The notes under the pieces are model-generated. The model had not been told where the DNA came from, did not search any database, and saw only the letters and a program-made list of their open reading frames with translations. Both the position numbers and the translations under genes were made by a program. A stretch of DNA of 64,000 bases from an uncultured bacterium (GTDB taxonomy: Bacteria; Myxococcota_A; Polyangia; Polyangiales; Houyiibacteriaceae): contig CALJDU010000012.1 of the NCBI GenBank assembly GCA_938024995.1, positions 62,001 to 126,000 of the forward strand. Reading direction: 5' to 3'. Every line of letters starts with the position of its first letter. Position 1 is the first letter of the stretch. Positions 20,374 through 30,422 of the stretch are shown here, one piece after another.

Positions 20374-23148
20374 CTACTCGAGCGTGGCTTGGACCTCTTC
20401 GGTCTCGAAGCTCTCGATGACGTCGCCTTCCTTGATGTCGTTGAACCCCTGAAGACCGATGCCGCACTCGAAGCCGTTGCCGACTTCCTTTGCGTCTTCC
20501 TTGAAGCGCTTGAGGGAGTTGACGTCGCCCGTCCAGACGATGACGCCGTCGCGAACGAGCCGCGCCTTGCCGTTTCGGAGGATCTTCCCGTCCACCACCA
20601 TGCAGCCGGCGATGGTCCCGATCTTCGGGATGGTGAAGGTCATGCGAACCTCCGCCTTGCCGAGATCCTTCTCGACGATCTTGGGCGCCAGGAGGCCGGC
20701 CATCGCCAGCTTCACTTCGTCGAGCGCCTCGTAGATGACCGAGTAGCCGCGAATCTCGACGTTGTTCTTCTTCGCCGCCGAGGACGCCTTGCCCTGCGGG
20801 CGAACGTTGAAGCCGATCACGATCGCGTTGGAGGCGTTCGCCAGCATGACGTCGTTCTCGGTGATGCCGCCGACTCCGGAGAGGATGACGTTGACCTTTA
20901 CCTTCTCGGTCGAGAGGTCGGCGAGGGACTTGATGAGCGCCTCGACGGAACCCTGTACGTCGCCCTTGACCACGAGCTTGAGCTCCTGGACATCGCCCGA
21001 CGCCATGAGCGCGTGGAGCTGGTCGAGACCACGCGCCGCGGTCATCGTCGCGGGGACGTTGTTGCCGCCCTTTTGCGTCGCGGTGGCCGCGACCTCTTGG
21101 GCCTTCTTCTGGTTGGTCACCTTGTAGAGGCGGTCTCCTGCCGAAGGCACCTCTTGCATACCGAGGATCTCGACCGGAGTCGCCGGCCCCGCCGCGCGCA
21201 GCTTCTTGCCGCGATCGTCGGTGAGCGCTCGAACGCGACCCCAAGCGGAACCTGCCACGACGTAGTCGCCAGTCTGCAGCGTGCCGTTCCGGATGAGCGC
21301 GTTGGCCACCGGACCACGGCCGCGGTCCTTGTAGGCCTCGAGCACGACACCCTCTGCGGGCACCTTCTCGTTCGCGCGAAGCTCAAGCATCTCGGCCTGA
21401 AGCAGGACGGTGTCGAGGAGCTTGTCGACGCCTTCGCCTGTGATGGCGCTGGTCGGGACGTACGCGACCTCTCCGCCCCACTCTTCCGGCTGAAGCCCCA
21501 GGGAGGCGAGCTCGTTCATTACGCGATCCGACTTTGCATCGGGGCGGTCGATCTTGTTGACCGCGACAACGATCGGGACGCCAGCGGCCTGCGAGTGCGA
21601 AACCGCCTCACGGGTCTGCGGCATCACGCCATCGTCGGCGGCGACCACGAGGATGACGACGTCGGTCGCCTGGGCACCACGTGCGCGCATCGCGGTGAAC
21701 GCTTCGTGACCTGGAGTGTCCAGGAAGACCACGGTGCCCTTGCCGGTCTCGACGCGGTACGCGCCGATGTGCTGGGTGATGCCACCCGCTTCGCCGGACG
21801 CGACCTTGGTCTTCCGGATCTTGTCGAGGAGCGAAGTCTTTCCGTGGTCGACGTGGCCCATGACGGTCACGATCGGAGGTCTAATCTTGCGATCCTCCTC
21901 GTTGTCCACGAAGTCACCGCGGGCATCTTCAACGAGCTCCTCCTCGGTGACCGCAACGTTCTCGACTTCGTAGCCGAACTCGTCCGCCAGCAACGACGCG
22001 GTGTCCGCGTCGAGCGTGCTGTTGATGTGCACGCCGGACATGCCCATTTGGACCAGCTTCATGAGGACGTCGGTCGCCTTGAGGCTCATCCGCTGCGCGA
22101 GCATCTGAAGCTGAATCTGATCCTCGATCCGGATCTTTCGCTTCGCCGCGCTCGGCACCGTGATGTTGGTCTTGAGCTGCTTTTTGCCCGGTGCTGCGCG
22201 CTTCTTGCCAGGTCGGCCGGTCGGACGTCGACCCGGAAGAATCGAGCCTGCGCTGCGGATCGTCCGGCGCGGACGGGACTGGCTCGCCGCGTGCTCCGCC
22301 ACGATCTTGCGTCGACGCTCTTCGGAGAGTCCGCCGCCGACACCGTCAATACGGACGCCGCCGCGTGCCCGAACCCCGAGCGGCAAGTAGGCGCGGTCGC
22401 CCTCGGCAGCAGGCTGCTTCTTGTTGGGTGGATCCGTGCTGAGGCGCGGCTTCTCGTCGTCGGAGACAGACGGGCGGCCCTTTTCCGGACCTGGGCGAGC
22501 GGCCATCGGCTCCGGATCGATCTTCGTGGCCGAGGCGTGGCTTCGGCGCGGTCGCGTCACGGTACGCTCGGGAGGCGCGACCGGGGTCGGCGGTTCGGGC
22601 GTCGGCTCGGGCGTCGGCTCCGCTTCGGGGGGCGCGGCGACAACGGGCTCCGGCGCGACCGGAGGCGCCACCGGGGCAGCCTCGACGACCGGCTTGGGGG
22701 TCTTCTCGACCGCTGGGGGCGCGGACGACGGCGCGGGAGCCGGGGCGGGCTCAACAACAACCGGCGGCGCGGCGACAACCGGCTCCACCGGCGCGGGCGC
22801 AGGGGTCTCGACCTTGGCTTCCGCCACCACCGGCGCGACGGGCGCGGGCTCCGGGGCGGCACGAACCGGAGTCGGCTCCGGTGGCGCAGGTTCGGGAGGA
22901 GCAGCTACGACGGGCTCGGGCTTCTTCACCTTCGACCGACGACGCACAACGGTGGGGCGAATTCGCTCCTCCACCATCTGCTCCGCACGGTCGCGCTGAA
23001 CTGCCCGCTTCACGCGATCGACCTCTGCTTGGTCGAGCACACTCATGTGATTGCTCACGTGAATCCCGAGCGCAGCGATCCGTTTGATCAACTCGCTGTT
23101 CTGCAACCCGATTTCGCGGGCCACTTCATACACTCGAACCTTAGCCAT
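20374..23148 (-). CDS. infB: Translation initiation factor IF-2
   Basis: IF-2 is the GTPase that delivers initiator tRNA and joins the subunits. I start it at ATG 23148 ([16 protein letters not shown]), giving 924 residues; gagga lies upstream on the minus strand, and the 16 codons before it overlap ylxR/Q and look unlike IF-2. An IF2N domain (about 1-50) is followed by a long Ala/Pro/Glu/Val-rich linker (about 60-215). The G domain shows [17 protein letters not shown] and NKIDRPD, then domains II to IV to the C-terminus. The linker is compositionally extreme even for a high-GC genome. It follows ylxR/Q with an 8-base overlap. Confidence 0.97.
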   Translation of the reverse strand: MAKVRVYEVAREIGLQNSELIKRIAALGIHVSNHMSVLDQAEVDRVKRAVQRDRAEQMVEERIRPTVVRRRSKVKKPEPVVAAPPEPAPPEPTPVRAAPEPAPVAPVVAEAKVETPAPAPVEPVVAAPPVVVEPAPAPAPSSAPPAVEKTPKPVVEAAPVAPPVAPEPVVAAPPEAEPTPEPTPEPPTPVAPPERTVTRPRRSHASATKIDPEPMAARPGPEKGRPSVSDDEKPRLSTDPPNKKQPAAEGDRAYLPLGVRARGGVRIDGVGGGLSEERRRKIVAEHAASQSRPRRTIRSAGSILPGRRPTGRPGKKRAAPGKKQLKTNITVPSAAKRKIRIEDQIQLQMLAQRMSLKATDVLMKLVQMGMSGVHINSTLDADTASLLADEFGYEVENVAVTEEELVEDARGDFVDNEEDRKIRPPIVTVMGHVDHGKTSLLDKIRKTKVASGEAGGITQHIGAYRVETGKGTVVFLDTPGHEAFTAMRARGAQATDVVILVVAADDGVMPQTREAVSHSQAAGVPIVVAVNKIDRPDAKSDRVMNELASLGLQPEEWGGEVAYVPTSAITGEGVDKLLDTVLLQAEMLELRANEKVPAEGVVLEAYKDRGRGPVANALIRNGTLQTGDYVVAGSAWGRVRALTDDRGKKLRAAGPATPVEILGMQEVPSAGDRLYKVTNQKKAQEVAATATQKGGNNVPATMTAARGLDQLHALMASGDVQELKLVVKGDVQGSVEALIKSLADLSTEKVKVNVILSGVGGITENDVMLANASNAIVIGFNVRPQGKASSAAKKNNVEIRGYSVIYEALDEVKLAMAGLLAPKIVEKDLGKAEVRMTFTIPKIGTIAGCMVVDGKILRNGKARLVRDGVIVWTGDVNSLKRFKEDAKEVGNGFECGIGLQGFNDIKEGDVIESFETEEVQATLE

Positions 23149-23773
23149 TCGTACTCGTCCTCCGGCAGGTCGTAGTCGACCCCTTGAGCAGCGCAACCTG
23201 CGTCACGAGAGAAGCGACTTCCGTCGCGATCCCGTCACCGGCGCGATGCATCGCGACCACTGCCACCTCGTCCCGCCCGAGCGTGTGCCCAAGCCAAGCT
23301 TTTGTTCCGAACACGACGCAGCGACGCCCGAGGCGCTCCGCCATCGCGGTCAGTTCATCGCGCCGATTCTGTGCGTCTTCGGCGACCCACAAGAGCGATG
23401 CGTTCATCAACATATCGCGCACGGCGTCGGTCCCGACCGCGAGCACGCGCGTGCGTGACGCGGCGAGCAAAAGCCCCTGCGCGCGGCGCTGTTGCTGCGC
23501 CTCGATCTGGTCGACCAACGTGTCCGCGTTGACCTCGATCTTCCGCTTGAGCGAACGCGCGAACCCTCCTCGGGTCGCCTGCTCAAGACATCGGCGCGAC
23601 GCGCCCAACCACACGCCACGACCCGGCATCCGGCGCCCCAGGTCGGGCGCGAGATACGGCGGCGCGTCGCTCACCGCGAAACGGATCAGCTCCGCCTGCG
23701 GCGCGGTCGCGCGGCACCCCGCGCAGGTGCGCTCGGGGTTTCGCCGTTGGGTGTTGTGCGTAGCGGCGTTCAC
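23141..23773 (-). CDS. YlxR-YlxQ fusion: DUF448 plus L7Ae-like RNA-binding domain
   Basis: The 210-residue protein combines two small proteins usually encoded side by side between nusA and infB. Residues about 10-85 are YlxR/DUF448 (PERTCAGCRATAPQAELIRF, then GRGVWLG). Residues about 95-190 look like the L7Ae-type YlxQ domain, with LLLAASRTRVLAVGTDAVRD. The start is GTG 23773, overlapping the nusA stop (GTGA). YlxR is implicated in nucleoid/RNase P regulation in Gram-positive species and YlxQ binds RNA; the roles here are not known. The 3' end overlaps infB by 8 bases. Confidence 0.87.
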   Translation of the reverse strand: MNAATHNTQRRNPERTCAGCRATAPQAELIRFAVSDAPPYLAPDLGRRMPGRGVWLGASRRCLEQATRGGFARSLKRKIEVNADTLVDQIEAQQQRRAQGLLLAASRTRVLAVGTDAVRDMLMNASLLWVAEDAQNRRDELTAMAERLGRRCVVFGTKAWLGHTLGRDEVAVVAMHRAGDGIATEVASLVTQVALLKGSTTTCRRTSTNG

Positions 23774-25434
23774 TCGATCGACGCTCCCGTGCTGCTCGCG
23801 CTCTCGACCGCATTCGCGGCCTTGAAGGCGGCGATACCATCGGCGACCTTGGGCCACTCATCGCGCAGGAAGACCTCGACCGCGGTTTTCACCTCGCGCG
23901 CCAAACCGCTTCCGAGGTTCGTCTTGATCGCGAGACGATCGAGATCCTCTTCACGGTCAATCGCCGCGACCGACCCGTAGCCGCCGCGCTCAAGGAGCTC
24001 AGCGACGCGCTCCGTCACACCGCGAACCATCGTGAGCTTTTCACGCTCGGTCGGCTCGTCGCCATGGGACGCGATGAACTCAAGGCTCTCTTGGCGAATT
24101 TCTTCCATCGCCTCGGCGGCGCGGGCACGGATGGCCTCGACGTTCGCTTCGTCGATGCCCTGAACCGTGATGAGCTCTTCTCCGCTCGCCTCGACGACCT
24201 CGTCCAGCGTTCGGAAACCGAGCTTGTAGAGAGAGCGGGCCGTGTCTTCGCTACCGACGCGCGCGAGGGCGCGCATGGACGCTTCCTCAAGCTGCTTGAA
24301 GCGGGACTCGCTGACAATGTCGAGCTTCCAGCCGGAGAGCTGCGACGCGAGGCGAACGTTCTGACCACGGCGGCCAATGGCCAGCGAGAGCTTGGAGTCA
24401 GGGACGACCAGCTCCATCGTGGCGTTGGCCTCATCGATGACCACGCGGACCACCTCGGCGGGCGCGATGGCGTTACAGACGAAACGCGCGCGGTCGCGGT
24501 CCCAAGGAACGATGTCGATCTTTTCGCCCTGGAGCTCGTGAACAACGGCCTGGACGCGCGAGCCCTTCATGCCAACGCACGCGCCTACGGGATCGACGTC
24601 GCTGTCCCTGCTGCTGACCGCGATCTTGGAACGGGCACCGGGCTCACGCGCAGCGGCCACGATGCGAACGATGCCTTCGTAGATCTCTGGCACCTGCGTC
24701 TCGAAGAGCTTCACGAGGAGGCCGACGTCGGTACGCGAGAGGACGATCTGAGGACCGCGCGCTTCGCGATCAATGCGCTTCACGAACGCCTGAATGCGGT
24801 CACCGGGCCGGTAGCTCTCGCGGGGCGTCTGCTCACGCGGTGGGAGGATGGCCTCGACCATTCGGCCCTGCTCGCCCGACTCGACCTCAACAATGATGTT
24901 CGAGCCGCGCTCGAAGCGACGAACCGTGCCACGAATGAGCTCGCCCTGGCGGTCCTTGAACTCGTTGAAGATACGCTCGCGCTCAGCGTCGCGAACGCGC
25001 TGGATGATGACCTGCTTCGCGGTCTGCGCCGCGATCCGTCCGAAGCCCTTACGGCTCTGCTGGACACCGAGGAGGTCACCGAAGTCCTTGTCCTGCTGGC
25101 GCGCGCGTTCCTGGTCGCGCGACAGGTAAAAGATCTGGAAACCCAGTTCTTCGCCGACCTCGACGTCGGAGAAGCCGTAGCGCTTGGCGTCGTCCACCGA
25201 GAACTCGCGGTCCTCGTCTTCAACGGTGTCCACGACGGTCATGTACTGGAACAAATCGACGTCGCCGGACTCTTCGTTGTAACGGGCCTCGAGCTCACGC
25301 GTCGCGCCGAACTGGCGCTTCGCGGCCGTGAGGATCGCTTGCTCCGCCGCCTCACGCAAAACGGTAGGCGGGATGCCCTTCTCTTTGCTGAGGACATCGA
25401 TGGCTTGTGCGAGTGAAAGCTGACCTTGAGTCAT
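23770..25434 (-). CDS. nusA: Transcription termination/antitermination factor NusA
   Basis: NusA binds RNA polymerase and modulates pausing and termination. The start is ATG 25434 ([20 protein letters not shown]); an in-frame upstream extension runs through the spacer and part of rimP and does not resemble NusA. The 554-residue protein has the N-terminal polymerase-binding domain (about 1-130), S1 domain (about 135-205), two KH domains ([14 protein letters not shown] and [14 protein letters not shown]), and C-terminal helix-hairpin-helix repeats around [13 protein letters not shown] and [10 protein letters not shown]. It overlaps ylxR/Q by 4 bases and follows rimP after 70 bases. Confidence 0.97.
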   Translation of the reverse strand: MTQGQLSLAQAIDVLSKEKGIPPTVLREAAEQAILTAAKRQFGATRELEARYNEESGDVDLFQYMTVVDTVEDEDREFSVDDAKRYGFSDVEVGEELGFQIFYLSRDQERARQQDKDFGDLLGVQQSRKGFGRIAAQTAKQVIIQRVRDAERERIFNEFKDRQGELIRGTVRRFERGSNIIVEVESGEQGRMVEAILPPREQTPRESYRPGDRIQAFVKRIDREARGPQIVLSRTDVGLLVKLFETQVPEIYEGIVRIVAAAREPGARSKIAVSSRDSDVDPVGACVGMKGSRVQAVVHELQGEKIDIVPWDRDRARFVCNAIAPAEVVRVVIDEANATMELVVPDSKLSLAIGRRGQNVRLASQLSGWKLDIVSESRFKQLEEASMRALARVGSEDTARSLYKLGFRTLDEVVEASGEELITVQGIDEANVEAIRARAAEAMEEIRQESLEFIASHGDEPTEREKLTMVRGVTERVAELLERGGYGSVAAIDREEDLDRLAIKTNLGSGLAREVKTAVEVFLRDEWPKVADGIAAFKAANAVESASSTGASIE

Positions 25435-25504
25435 CTGAAACCTGAAACGGGAAAGTGTCTGGGGGACCGGGAGACGGGACGCGACAAACGCGTCCGCGCG
25501 AAAG

Positions 25505-26020
25505 CTAGAACGAAGGAACGATGTTCGCGGCTGCGATGAGCGCGAAAGGAAGAGTCGTCGGAACGCCGTCGTGCTCGAGCTCGACGACCTCTCCGGCTTC
25601 GGTGTGTGAGAAGGCGCGAAGCGGGCCTTGGAACTTGCGGCGCGGTGGCTCCCCAAACGGGACCTCCAACCGGACCTTAATGGTCTCGCCGATGAAGCGC
25701 TTGAAATGCTCTGGTGTCACGAGCGGGCGATCGAGACCAGGTGAGCTGACCTCGAGCCGAAATGACGGGAAGAGATCCTCGTGCATGTCGAGCACGCTGG
25801 AGAGGTCTCGGCTGACCTGAGTGCAGTCGTCAAGCGAGACACCGCTCCCGCGGGTTTGACCGACCTTGCCGCTGCCGCCCTCTTCGCGATCGATCATGAC
25901 GCGCGCGACGGCACCACCCTTGCCGGGCTTCCAGGTCACGAGGACCAGCTCCACGCCGTGGCCGGCGCACACGGGCGCGGCGAGACGAGTCAGCTCTTTG
26001 ATTCGGCGTTCGACGTTCAT
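25505..26020 (-). CDS. rimP: Ribosome maturation factor RimP
   Basis: RimP assists assembly of the 30S subunit. The 171-residue protein contains VELVLVTWKPG and the SSPGLDRPL motif, the family's hallmark, at about residue 95, followed by the C-terminal Sm-like domain. It is the first gene of the operon that continues through nusA to truB. No Shine-Dalgarno sequence is visible: on the minus strand the bases before ATG read ctccctcct, pyrimidine-rich and the opposite of a ribosome binding site. A pyrimidine-rich or leaderless-type start is possible. Confidence 0.95.
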   Translation of the reverse strand: MNVERRIKELTRLAAPVCAGHGVELVLVTWKPGKGGAVARVMIDREEGGSGKVGQTRGSGVSLDDCTQVSRDLSSVLDMHEDLFPSFRLEVSSPGLDRPLVTPEHFKRFIGETIKVRLEVPFGEPPRRKFQGPLRAFSHTEAGEVVELEHDGVPTTLPFALIAAANIVPSF

Positions 26021-26073
26021 AGGAGGGAGAAAAAGGTGCGCGTTCGGCGGGGGGCGGGGGCTAGTTTTGGGTG

Positions 26074-26100
26074 AAAAAAAAGGGCCGGCTCAGGGAGCCG
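26074..26100 (-). terminator. Rho-independent terminator after the AtoE-type gene
   Basis: On the minus strand a 6-base stem (cggctc/gagccg, 26086-26091 and 26095-26100) is followed, after four bases, by eight T residues (A run at 26074-26081 on the plus strand). It lies between the transporter gene and rimP and would isolate the rimP operon. The rimP promoter must then fit into the roughly 50 bases downstream or rely on readthrough. Confidence 0.7.
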
Positions 26101-26241
26101 CCCCGGGGAACCCAGGATCGTACGCCGGGCTTATACAACGCGGATCCGCAGCGAGCAAGAAGACAGCCGACGTTCTCGCGCCGCTCATCGCTGCGCGTGA
26201 CCCACGCACATGAAGCCATTGAAGAGCGTCCGCTGAGAAAG

Positions 26242-27579
26242 TCAGCCGAACGCGAGCAAGAGCCCCGGAACCACGATCAGCATCATCAAACAGACCACGC
26301 CCGTGTACCCGATGATCTTTCTCGCTGGGAGGCCCATGATCCCGAGAAGCGGGAGTGCCCAAAAGGGTTGAAGCATGTTCGTGAACGCGTCTCCGTAGCT
26401 AAACGCCATCACCGTCAGCGCAGGCGAAACGCCGAGCTCCGCTCCGGCCGAGAGCAAGACTTCCCCCTGAACCGCCCATTGTCCGCCACCGGAGGGAACG
26501 AGGAGGTTCACGATTCCGGCGCTGGCGAACGCGACGATTGGAAACGTCGTCTTCGTCGCGAACGCGACCAGTCCTGCGCTGATGGAAGCGATCGCCCCCG
26601 ACGCTTTCATGACCCCGAGGATCCCAAAGTAGAACGGAAACTGAACGATGATGGCCCCCGCCCCTCGCGCGCCGTCCGCGACCGCGTCCACGTAACAGCG
26701 GAGCGAGCCCTGAAGCCCGATCCCGGCAAAGAGGAACACCAAGTTCACCATGTTGAGCCCGAGCCGGATCTCCCCCGCGTTCCACGCCACCCCAACCATC
26801 ACCAAGCCAAGCGTCCCCACCACGCGACCGATCTCAACGCGTTCTTGGAGAAAGCGCGGGATGGAATCGATGACCGGCGGCGCCTCCTGGGTCGGGAGGG
26901 CGCCCGAGGCTTCTGGGGCCTCGAAGTCCTCTTCCTTTGGCGTCATCAGGAAGAACAAAATCGGGATGAGGACGCAGAGCGTTCCCGTGACCACGAGGTT
27001 GAGCGACGAGAAGAGCGTCTCGGAGACAGGCAGCACACCGCTGTGCGCGACCGCGAAGTGACCCTCCTCGGCGACCTTGAGCGGCGCGGAGCCGGAGAGC
27101 CCGCCATGCCACACCGCGAGACCTGCGTAGGCCGCGCCGCCGAGCAACGGATAATGGACCTTGAGCCCGCGTGACTCTGCGTGCCGACCCATCTCGCGCG
27201 CTAAAATCGCGCCCACGATCGCGCCCAGCCCCCAGTGGATCACCGCGGAGACGCAGGCGACGAACGCGACCAGCGCCGCCGCTTGTCCGGCAGAGCGCGG
27301 CAGGCCCGCGAGGGCAGCGACCACGCGTTGCATAAGCGGTGCGGTCGCGAAGGCGTGGCCCGTGACCAAGACGAGCGACATTTGGAGCGCGAACGCGAGG
27401 AGCGGTTTGCTTGAGAACCCATCGATCCACGCGCTGATGAGCATCGCCGACGAGCCTGCGGGAGTCACCGCGAACCCATATGCGAAGACCCCCAGCGTCA
27501 GGATCAATGCCAAGACAAAGGGATCCGGGACCGCTTTTTCGGAGAGCTTGGAGAGCGCAGCGCCGAGGGTCTTGATCAT
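26242..27579 (-). CDS. Short-chain fatty acid transporter, AtoE family
   Basis: The 445-residue protein is a polytopic membrane protein with about ten to twelve helices. It matches the AtoE/short-chain fatty acid transporter family in its opening (LSEKAVPDPFVLALILTLG), the internal CVSAVIHWGLGAIVGAILARE block and the late LLVPSGGGQWAVQGE motif. Such carriers are proposed to take up acetoacetate or short-chain fatty acids. A 20-residue acidic loop sits at about residue 215-235. It has its own transcription unit: the terminator at 26074-26100 follows it, and repeat-rich DNA precedes it. Confidence 0.88.
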   Translation of the reverse strand: MIKTLGAALSKLSEKAVPDPFVLALILTLGVFAYGFAVTPAGSSAMLISAWIDGFSSKPLLAFALQMSLVLVTGHAFATAPLMQRVVAALAGLPRSAGQAAALVAFVACVSAVIHWGLGAIVGAILAREMGRHAESRGLKVHYPLLGGAAYAGLAVWHGGLSGSAPLKVAEEGHFAVAHSGVLPVSETLFSSLNLVVTGTLCVLIPILFFLMTPKEEDFEAPEASGALPTQEAPPVIDSIPRFLQERVEIGRVVGTLGLVMVGVAWNAGEIRLGLNMVNLVFLFAGIGLQGSLRCYVDAVADGARGAGAIIVQFPFYFGILGVMKASGAIASISAGLVAFATKTTFPIVAFASAGIVNLLVPSGGGQWAVQGEVLLSAGAELGVSPALTVMAFSYGDAFTNMLQPFWALPLLGIMGLPARKIIGYTGVVCLMMLIVVPGLLLAFG

Positions 27580-27872
27580 CGAGAGACTCTATTTTTTTGA
27601 GGTCTTTTTTCGAAGACCTCTCGCCTCCGGCGATTCACCAAAACGTTCGCTTCGCTCAACGCCTCACTCCCCAGAGTTCGCACAGCGTTGCGCTGCTCGC
27701 GTCTTGCGAACTCTGGGGAGCTCGGTTCCGAAGCGCTTCGCGTTCGGGGGTTCTTGATGCACTGACCGGTTGCCGCGCGCCTGCGGCGATTCACCAAACC
27801 GTTCGCTTCGGTCCTCCCTTAAACGAAAACACCGACGCCGGGGCGTCGGTGTTTTCTGTTCGGGGTCGAGTC
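27580..27872. repeat. Intergenic repeat cluster between the AtoE-type gene and pilQ
   Basis: This 293-base spacer holds several ordered elements. A direct repeat with the core cggcgattcaccaaa occurs at about 27628 and 27785. A perfect 16-base inverted repeat (27667-27682 and 27705-27720) has a 22-base loop that is itself partly palindromic. A small hairpin (gaggtctt/aagacctc, 27599-27620) also lies here. The paired repeat looks like a dispersed intergenic element of this genome rather than a gene. Confidence 0.75.
27825..27856. terminator. Bidirectional terminator after pilQ
   Basis: Perfect 15-base arms at 27825-27839 and 27842-27856, GC-rich near the centre (gacgcc/ggcgtc) and A/T-rich at the ends (gaaaac/gttttc). 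It lies 16 bases beyond the pilQ stop and would end the pil transcript. Confidence 0.93.
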
Positions 27873-30053
27873 TCAGCCGCCGGAGGGAAGTGCCTCGGCT
27901 CGGTTGACGATGCGCGGCGTCAAGAAGATGAGGAGCTCGTTTCGGGAGTCGGTGACGCGGCGGCGCTGGAAGAGCACGCCGAGCAGCGGGATGTCGCCGA
28001 AGAACGGAACCGAGTCGACGCTGCGACCCGTGTTGCGGGTGTAGATGCCGCCGATGACCGCGGTGTTGCCGTCCGGGATCAAGAGATCCGTCTCGGCCTC
28101 GCGCTTGAGGATCGTGGGGTCACCACGAGTCGAGGTCCGCGTGAAGTCGGGCTCATCGCGCGTGATGTTCACGTGCATGGAGACCGCGCCATCACTCGTG
28201 ACGTGCGGGCGAACCTTGAGCTCAAGCTTCGCCTCCTGGAAGGCCGTGTTCACGCCCTGGGCAGACACCTGCGAGAAAGGAATCAAGGTTCCCTGCGCGA
28301 TGTGCGCCTCGTGGTTGTCGAGCGTCAGGATCCGCGGCGAGCTGATGATGCGAACGACACCGTTCGACTCCGCGGCGCTCAAGCGAACGTTGAGGTTCAC
28401 CGCGCCACCGACGCTGCCGAAGGTCAAACCGAGCGCGCCACCCTGACCGGTACCGGTGATGGCCGGCAGGTTGACCGCGAAGTTCGACGGGTTGACGGCT
28501 CCCGCGAACGGGCTGAGGCCACCGGTCGGGGTCTGGTTGTCGAAGTTACCGCCGGTGATGCCAACGTTGTGCGGGAAGGCGAGCCCGGTTGGGTTGCCCT
28601 GGTTGCTGTTCATCGCGACGTTGCCGCCCCACTGAATACCGACATCACGCTCGTACTGGCTCGTCGCCTCCACGATGCGCGCCTCGATGAGGACCTGCGG
28701 GGTCTGCGTGTCGAGCGTGCGGACCAGCTCTTCGACGTCCGTGAGGTTGTCGCTGATGTCGCGCACGATGAGCACGTTGGTGCGCTCGTCGACCGAGACG
28801 CTGCCGCGCTCGCTCAGGAGCTCACGGGCACGCGCGGCCAGGTTCTCGGCGGTCGCGTAGCTGACCGGGACGAGGCGGGTCTCAAGCGGCGCGAGCTGCT
28901 CTTGCTGCTTGCGGCGCGCGATCGCGGCCTCGCGCTCCTTCTCAAGATCACCGAGCGGCGCGACGCGGATCAGGTTGCCGCGGCGAACCATCCCGAGGCC
29001 CTTGGCCTGGAGGATGACGTCGAGCGCCTGATCCCACGGGACGTTGCGCATGCGGATGGTGACCGTCCCGCTAACGTTGTCCGCGGTGACCACGTTGACG
29101 CCACCGACCTCCGCGACGAGGCGGAGAATGTTGTGGATGTCAGCGTCCTTGAAGTCGAGATCGATTCGGCGTCCACCGTAACGACGACGACCGCGTGACC
29201 CGCGAACCTGGAGCGGAACGTCGGTGAGGAAGCCGGCGACCTCTGCCGAGTCCTGATCATCGTCGCCCTCGACCGCGTAGGTGCGCTCGCGAGCGATGGT
29301 GCGCGAGCGGGGACGGCTCGTGGCGCGCTCCTGCTGCGTGAACATCCAGATGATCCGGTTCCCCGCGCGAATCGCGGTGCCGTCGACGTTGGCCTCGTGG
29401 TTGACCTCGATGACCGCGCGCTCGCCGACCTGGCGAACACGCGCGTCCGAGAGGAACGAACCCGAGGGGCCTTCCACGGTGCGCGCGGAGGTACCAATGG
29501 ACGCGCCGCGAATCTCGAGACGCGCGGTGGTGCCGCCTGGCTGCGGGACGACGTGAAAGGACGCGGCCTGGTTGAGCTCGACGACGAGTCGATCACGACC
29601 GTCGCGCTGCTCGAAGTGCATGCCTTGCACCGCGGTCTGACCCGCCGGCGCCTGCTCTTGTGGAGCGGCGGCGCCTTCCGGACGGAGCTGAACGAGGATC
29701 TGACCTCGCTCCGCGCGCGCTCGGTAGACGGCGGGGCTGCGGAGCGAGAGCTCGATGCGCGAACCGCGCGCCGAGGTCGTCGCGACCGTCTGGGAAACCA
29801 GCGGCACGTTGCCGTCGGTGGCCAGACCGCCCGCGGGCAGCTGCGCGCCGACGACATCGATCACGAGCACGCGACCTTCATCGCGCGAACGCACCGAATA
29901 CATCGGCACTTCGAAGGCGCCGCGGATGGCGACCTCCGCGTGATCCGCGTCACCGCGAAGTTGAACTGTTTGAACGGTCGGGGGATCAGCGTGCGCGATC
30001 CCTGTAAGACCAAGCACGCAGGCCATCGTGGCCCAAGCGAAATGAGTGCGCAT
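27873..30053 (-). CDS. pilQ: Type IV pilus secretin PilQ
   Basis: PilQ forms the outer-membrane channel for the type IV pilus. The start is ATG 30053 (MRTHFAWATMACVLG), preceded by aaggag; it begins a signal peptide cleaved near AHA. An in-frame upstream extension of 97 codons is Arg/Ser-rich and not protein-like. The 726-residue protein has two AMIN-type domains (about 25-110 and 145-240), an STN/secretin N0 domain (DLDFKDADIHNILRLVAEVG), the N1 domain (about 405-470) and the C-terminal secretin domain, including a VGGAVNLNVRLSA region and TRNTGRSVDSVPFFGDIP. It is the last gene of the pil block but is separated from pilP by a terminator and repeats. Confidence 0.96.
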   Translation of the reverse strand: MRTHFAWATMACVLGLTGIAHADPPTVQTVQLRGDADHAEVAIRGAFEVPMYSVRSRDEGRVLVIDVVGAQLPAGGLATDGNVPLVSQTVATTSARGSRIELSLRSPAVYRARAERGQILVQLRPEGAAAPQEQAPAGQTAVQGMHFEQRDGRDRLVVELNQAASFHVVPQPGGTTARLEIRGASIGTSARTVEGPSGSFLSDARVRQVGERAVIEVNHEANVDGTAIRAGNRIIWMFTQQERATSRPRSRTIARERTYAVEGDDDQDSAEVAGFLTDVPLQVRGSRGRRRYGGRRIDLDFKDADIHNILRLVAEVGGVNVVTADNVSGTVTIRMRNVPWDQALDVILQAKGLGMVRRGNLIRVAPLGDLEKEREAAIARRKQQEQLAPLETRLVPVSYATAENLAARARELLSERGSVSVDERTNVLIVRDISDNLTDVEELVRTLDTQTPQVLIEARIVEATSQYERDVGIQWGGNVAMNSNQGNPTGLAFPHNVGITGGNFDNQTPTGGLSPFAGAVNPSNFAVNLPAITGTGQGGALGLTFGSVGGAVNLNVRLSAAESNGVVRIISSPRILTLDNHEAHIAQGTLIPFSQVSAQGVNTAFQEAKLELKVRPHVTSDGAVSMHVNITRDEPDFTRTSTRGDPTILKREAETDLLIPDGNTAVIGGIYTRNTGRSVDSVPFFGDIPLLGVLFQRRRVTDSRNELLIFLTPRIVNRAEALPSGG

Positions 30054-30422
30054 TCGAGACTCCTTGATTTGTGATCGTGGAACACTCGGAACCCAGATCG
30101 CAAAAAAGTGGATCACGTTCGGTGCACTTCGATGATCACCTCGGGATGCGTTTGCGGATGCGTTTGCGGATGCACTTCGCGATGCACTTCGATAAGCATC
30201 GCGGAAGCGCTTCACCCTTCTCTCGCGCGTGCGTGACGCGCTCCAGAAACAAAGGCGAGCGGTCAACCGCGAGCGCAGGCGACCAACAACGCGTGAACAT
30301 CGTTCGCGCGCATGACGCGTGCTTCGGTGCATCGCGCTAAGCAAATCGCGCTAAGCAAATCGCGTTAAAGAAAAAGAGCCGCTCCAAACGGAACGGCTCT
30401 TTTCGTGGTGAGGCGAACGAGC
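30054..30422. repeat. pilP-pilQ spacer with two short tandem arrays
   Basis: This 369-base gap inside the pil block contains two arrays. Four 12-base units starting gatgc (gatgcgtttgcg twice, gatgcacttcgc, gatgcacttcga) lie at 30145-30192. A 14-base unit, atcgcgctaagcaa, is present twice at 30331-30358 with a degenerate third copy to 30370. The pilQ ribosome binding site is at the low-coordinate end and a terminator at the other. No gene is seen; the pilQ promoter is presumably here. Confidence 0.75.
30372..30403. terminator. Terminator-like hairpin after pilP
   Basis: Ten-base arms aaaagagccg (30372-30381) and cggctctttt (30394-30403), ending in T runs on both strands. It sits 20 bases beyond the pilP stop, so pilM-N-O-P readthrough into pilQ should be reduced. 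Confidence 0.85.

Noticed and set aside
20083..23175. A 1030-codon open frame on the plus strand opposite infB
   Set aside because: It mirrors the IF-2 gene. Its low-complexity composition (Gly/Arg runs opposite the Ala/Pro linker) is that of an antisense shadow in GC-rich DNA.
30145..30370. CRISPR-like array in the pilP-pilQ spacer
   Set aside because: The units are 12 and 14 bases, directly abutting, with no spacers and no cas genes.
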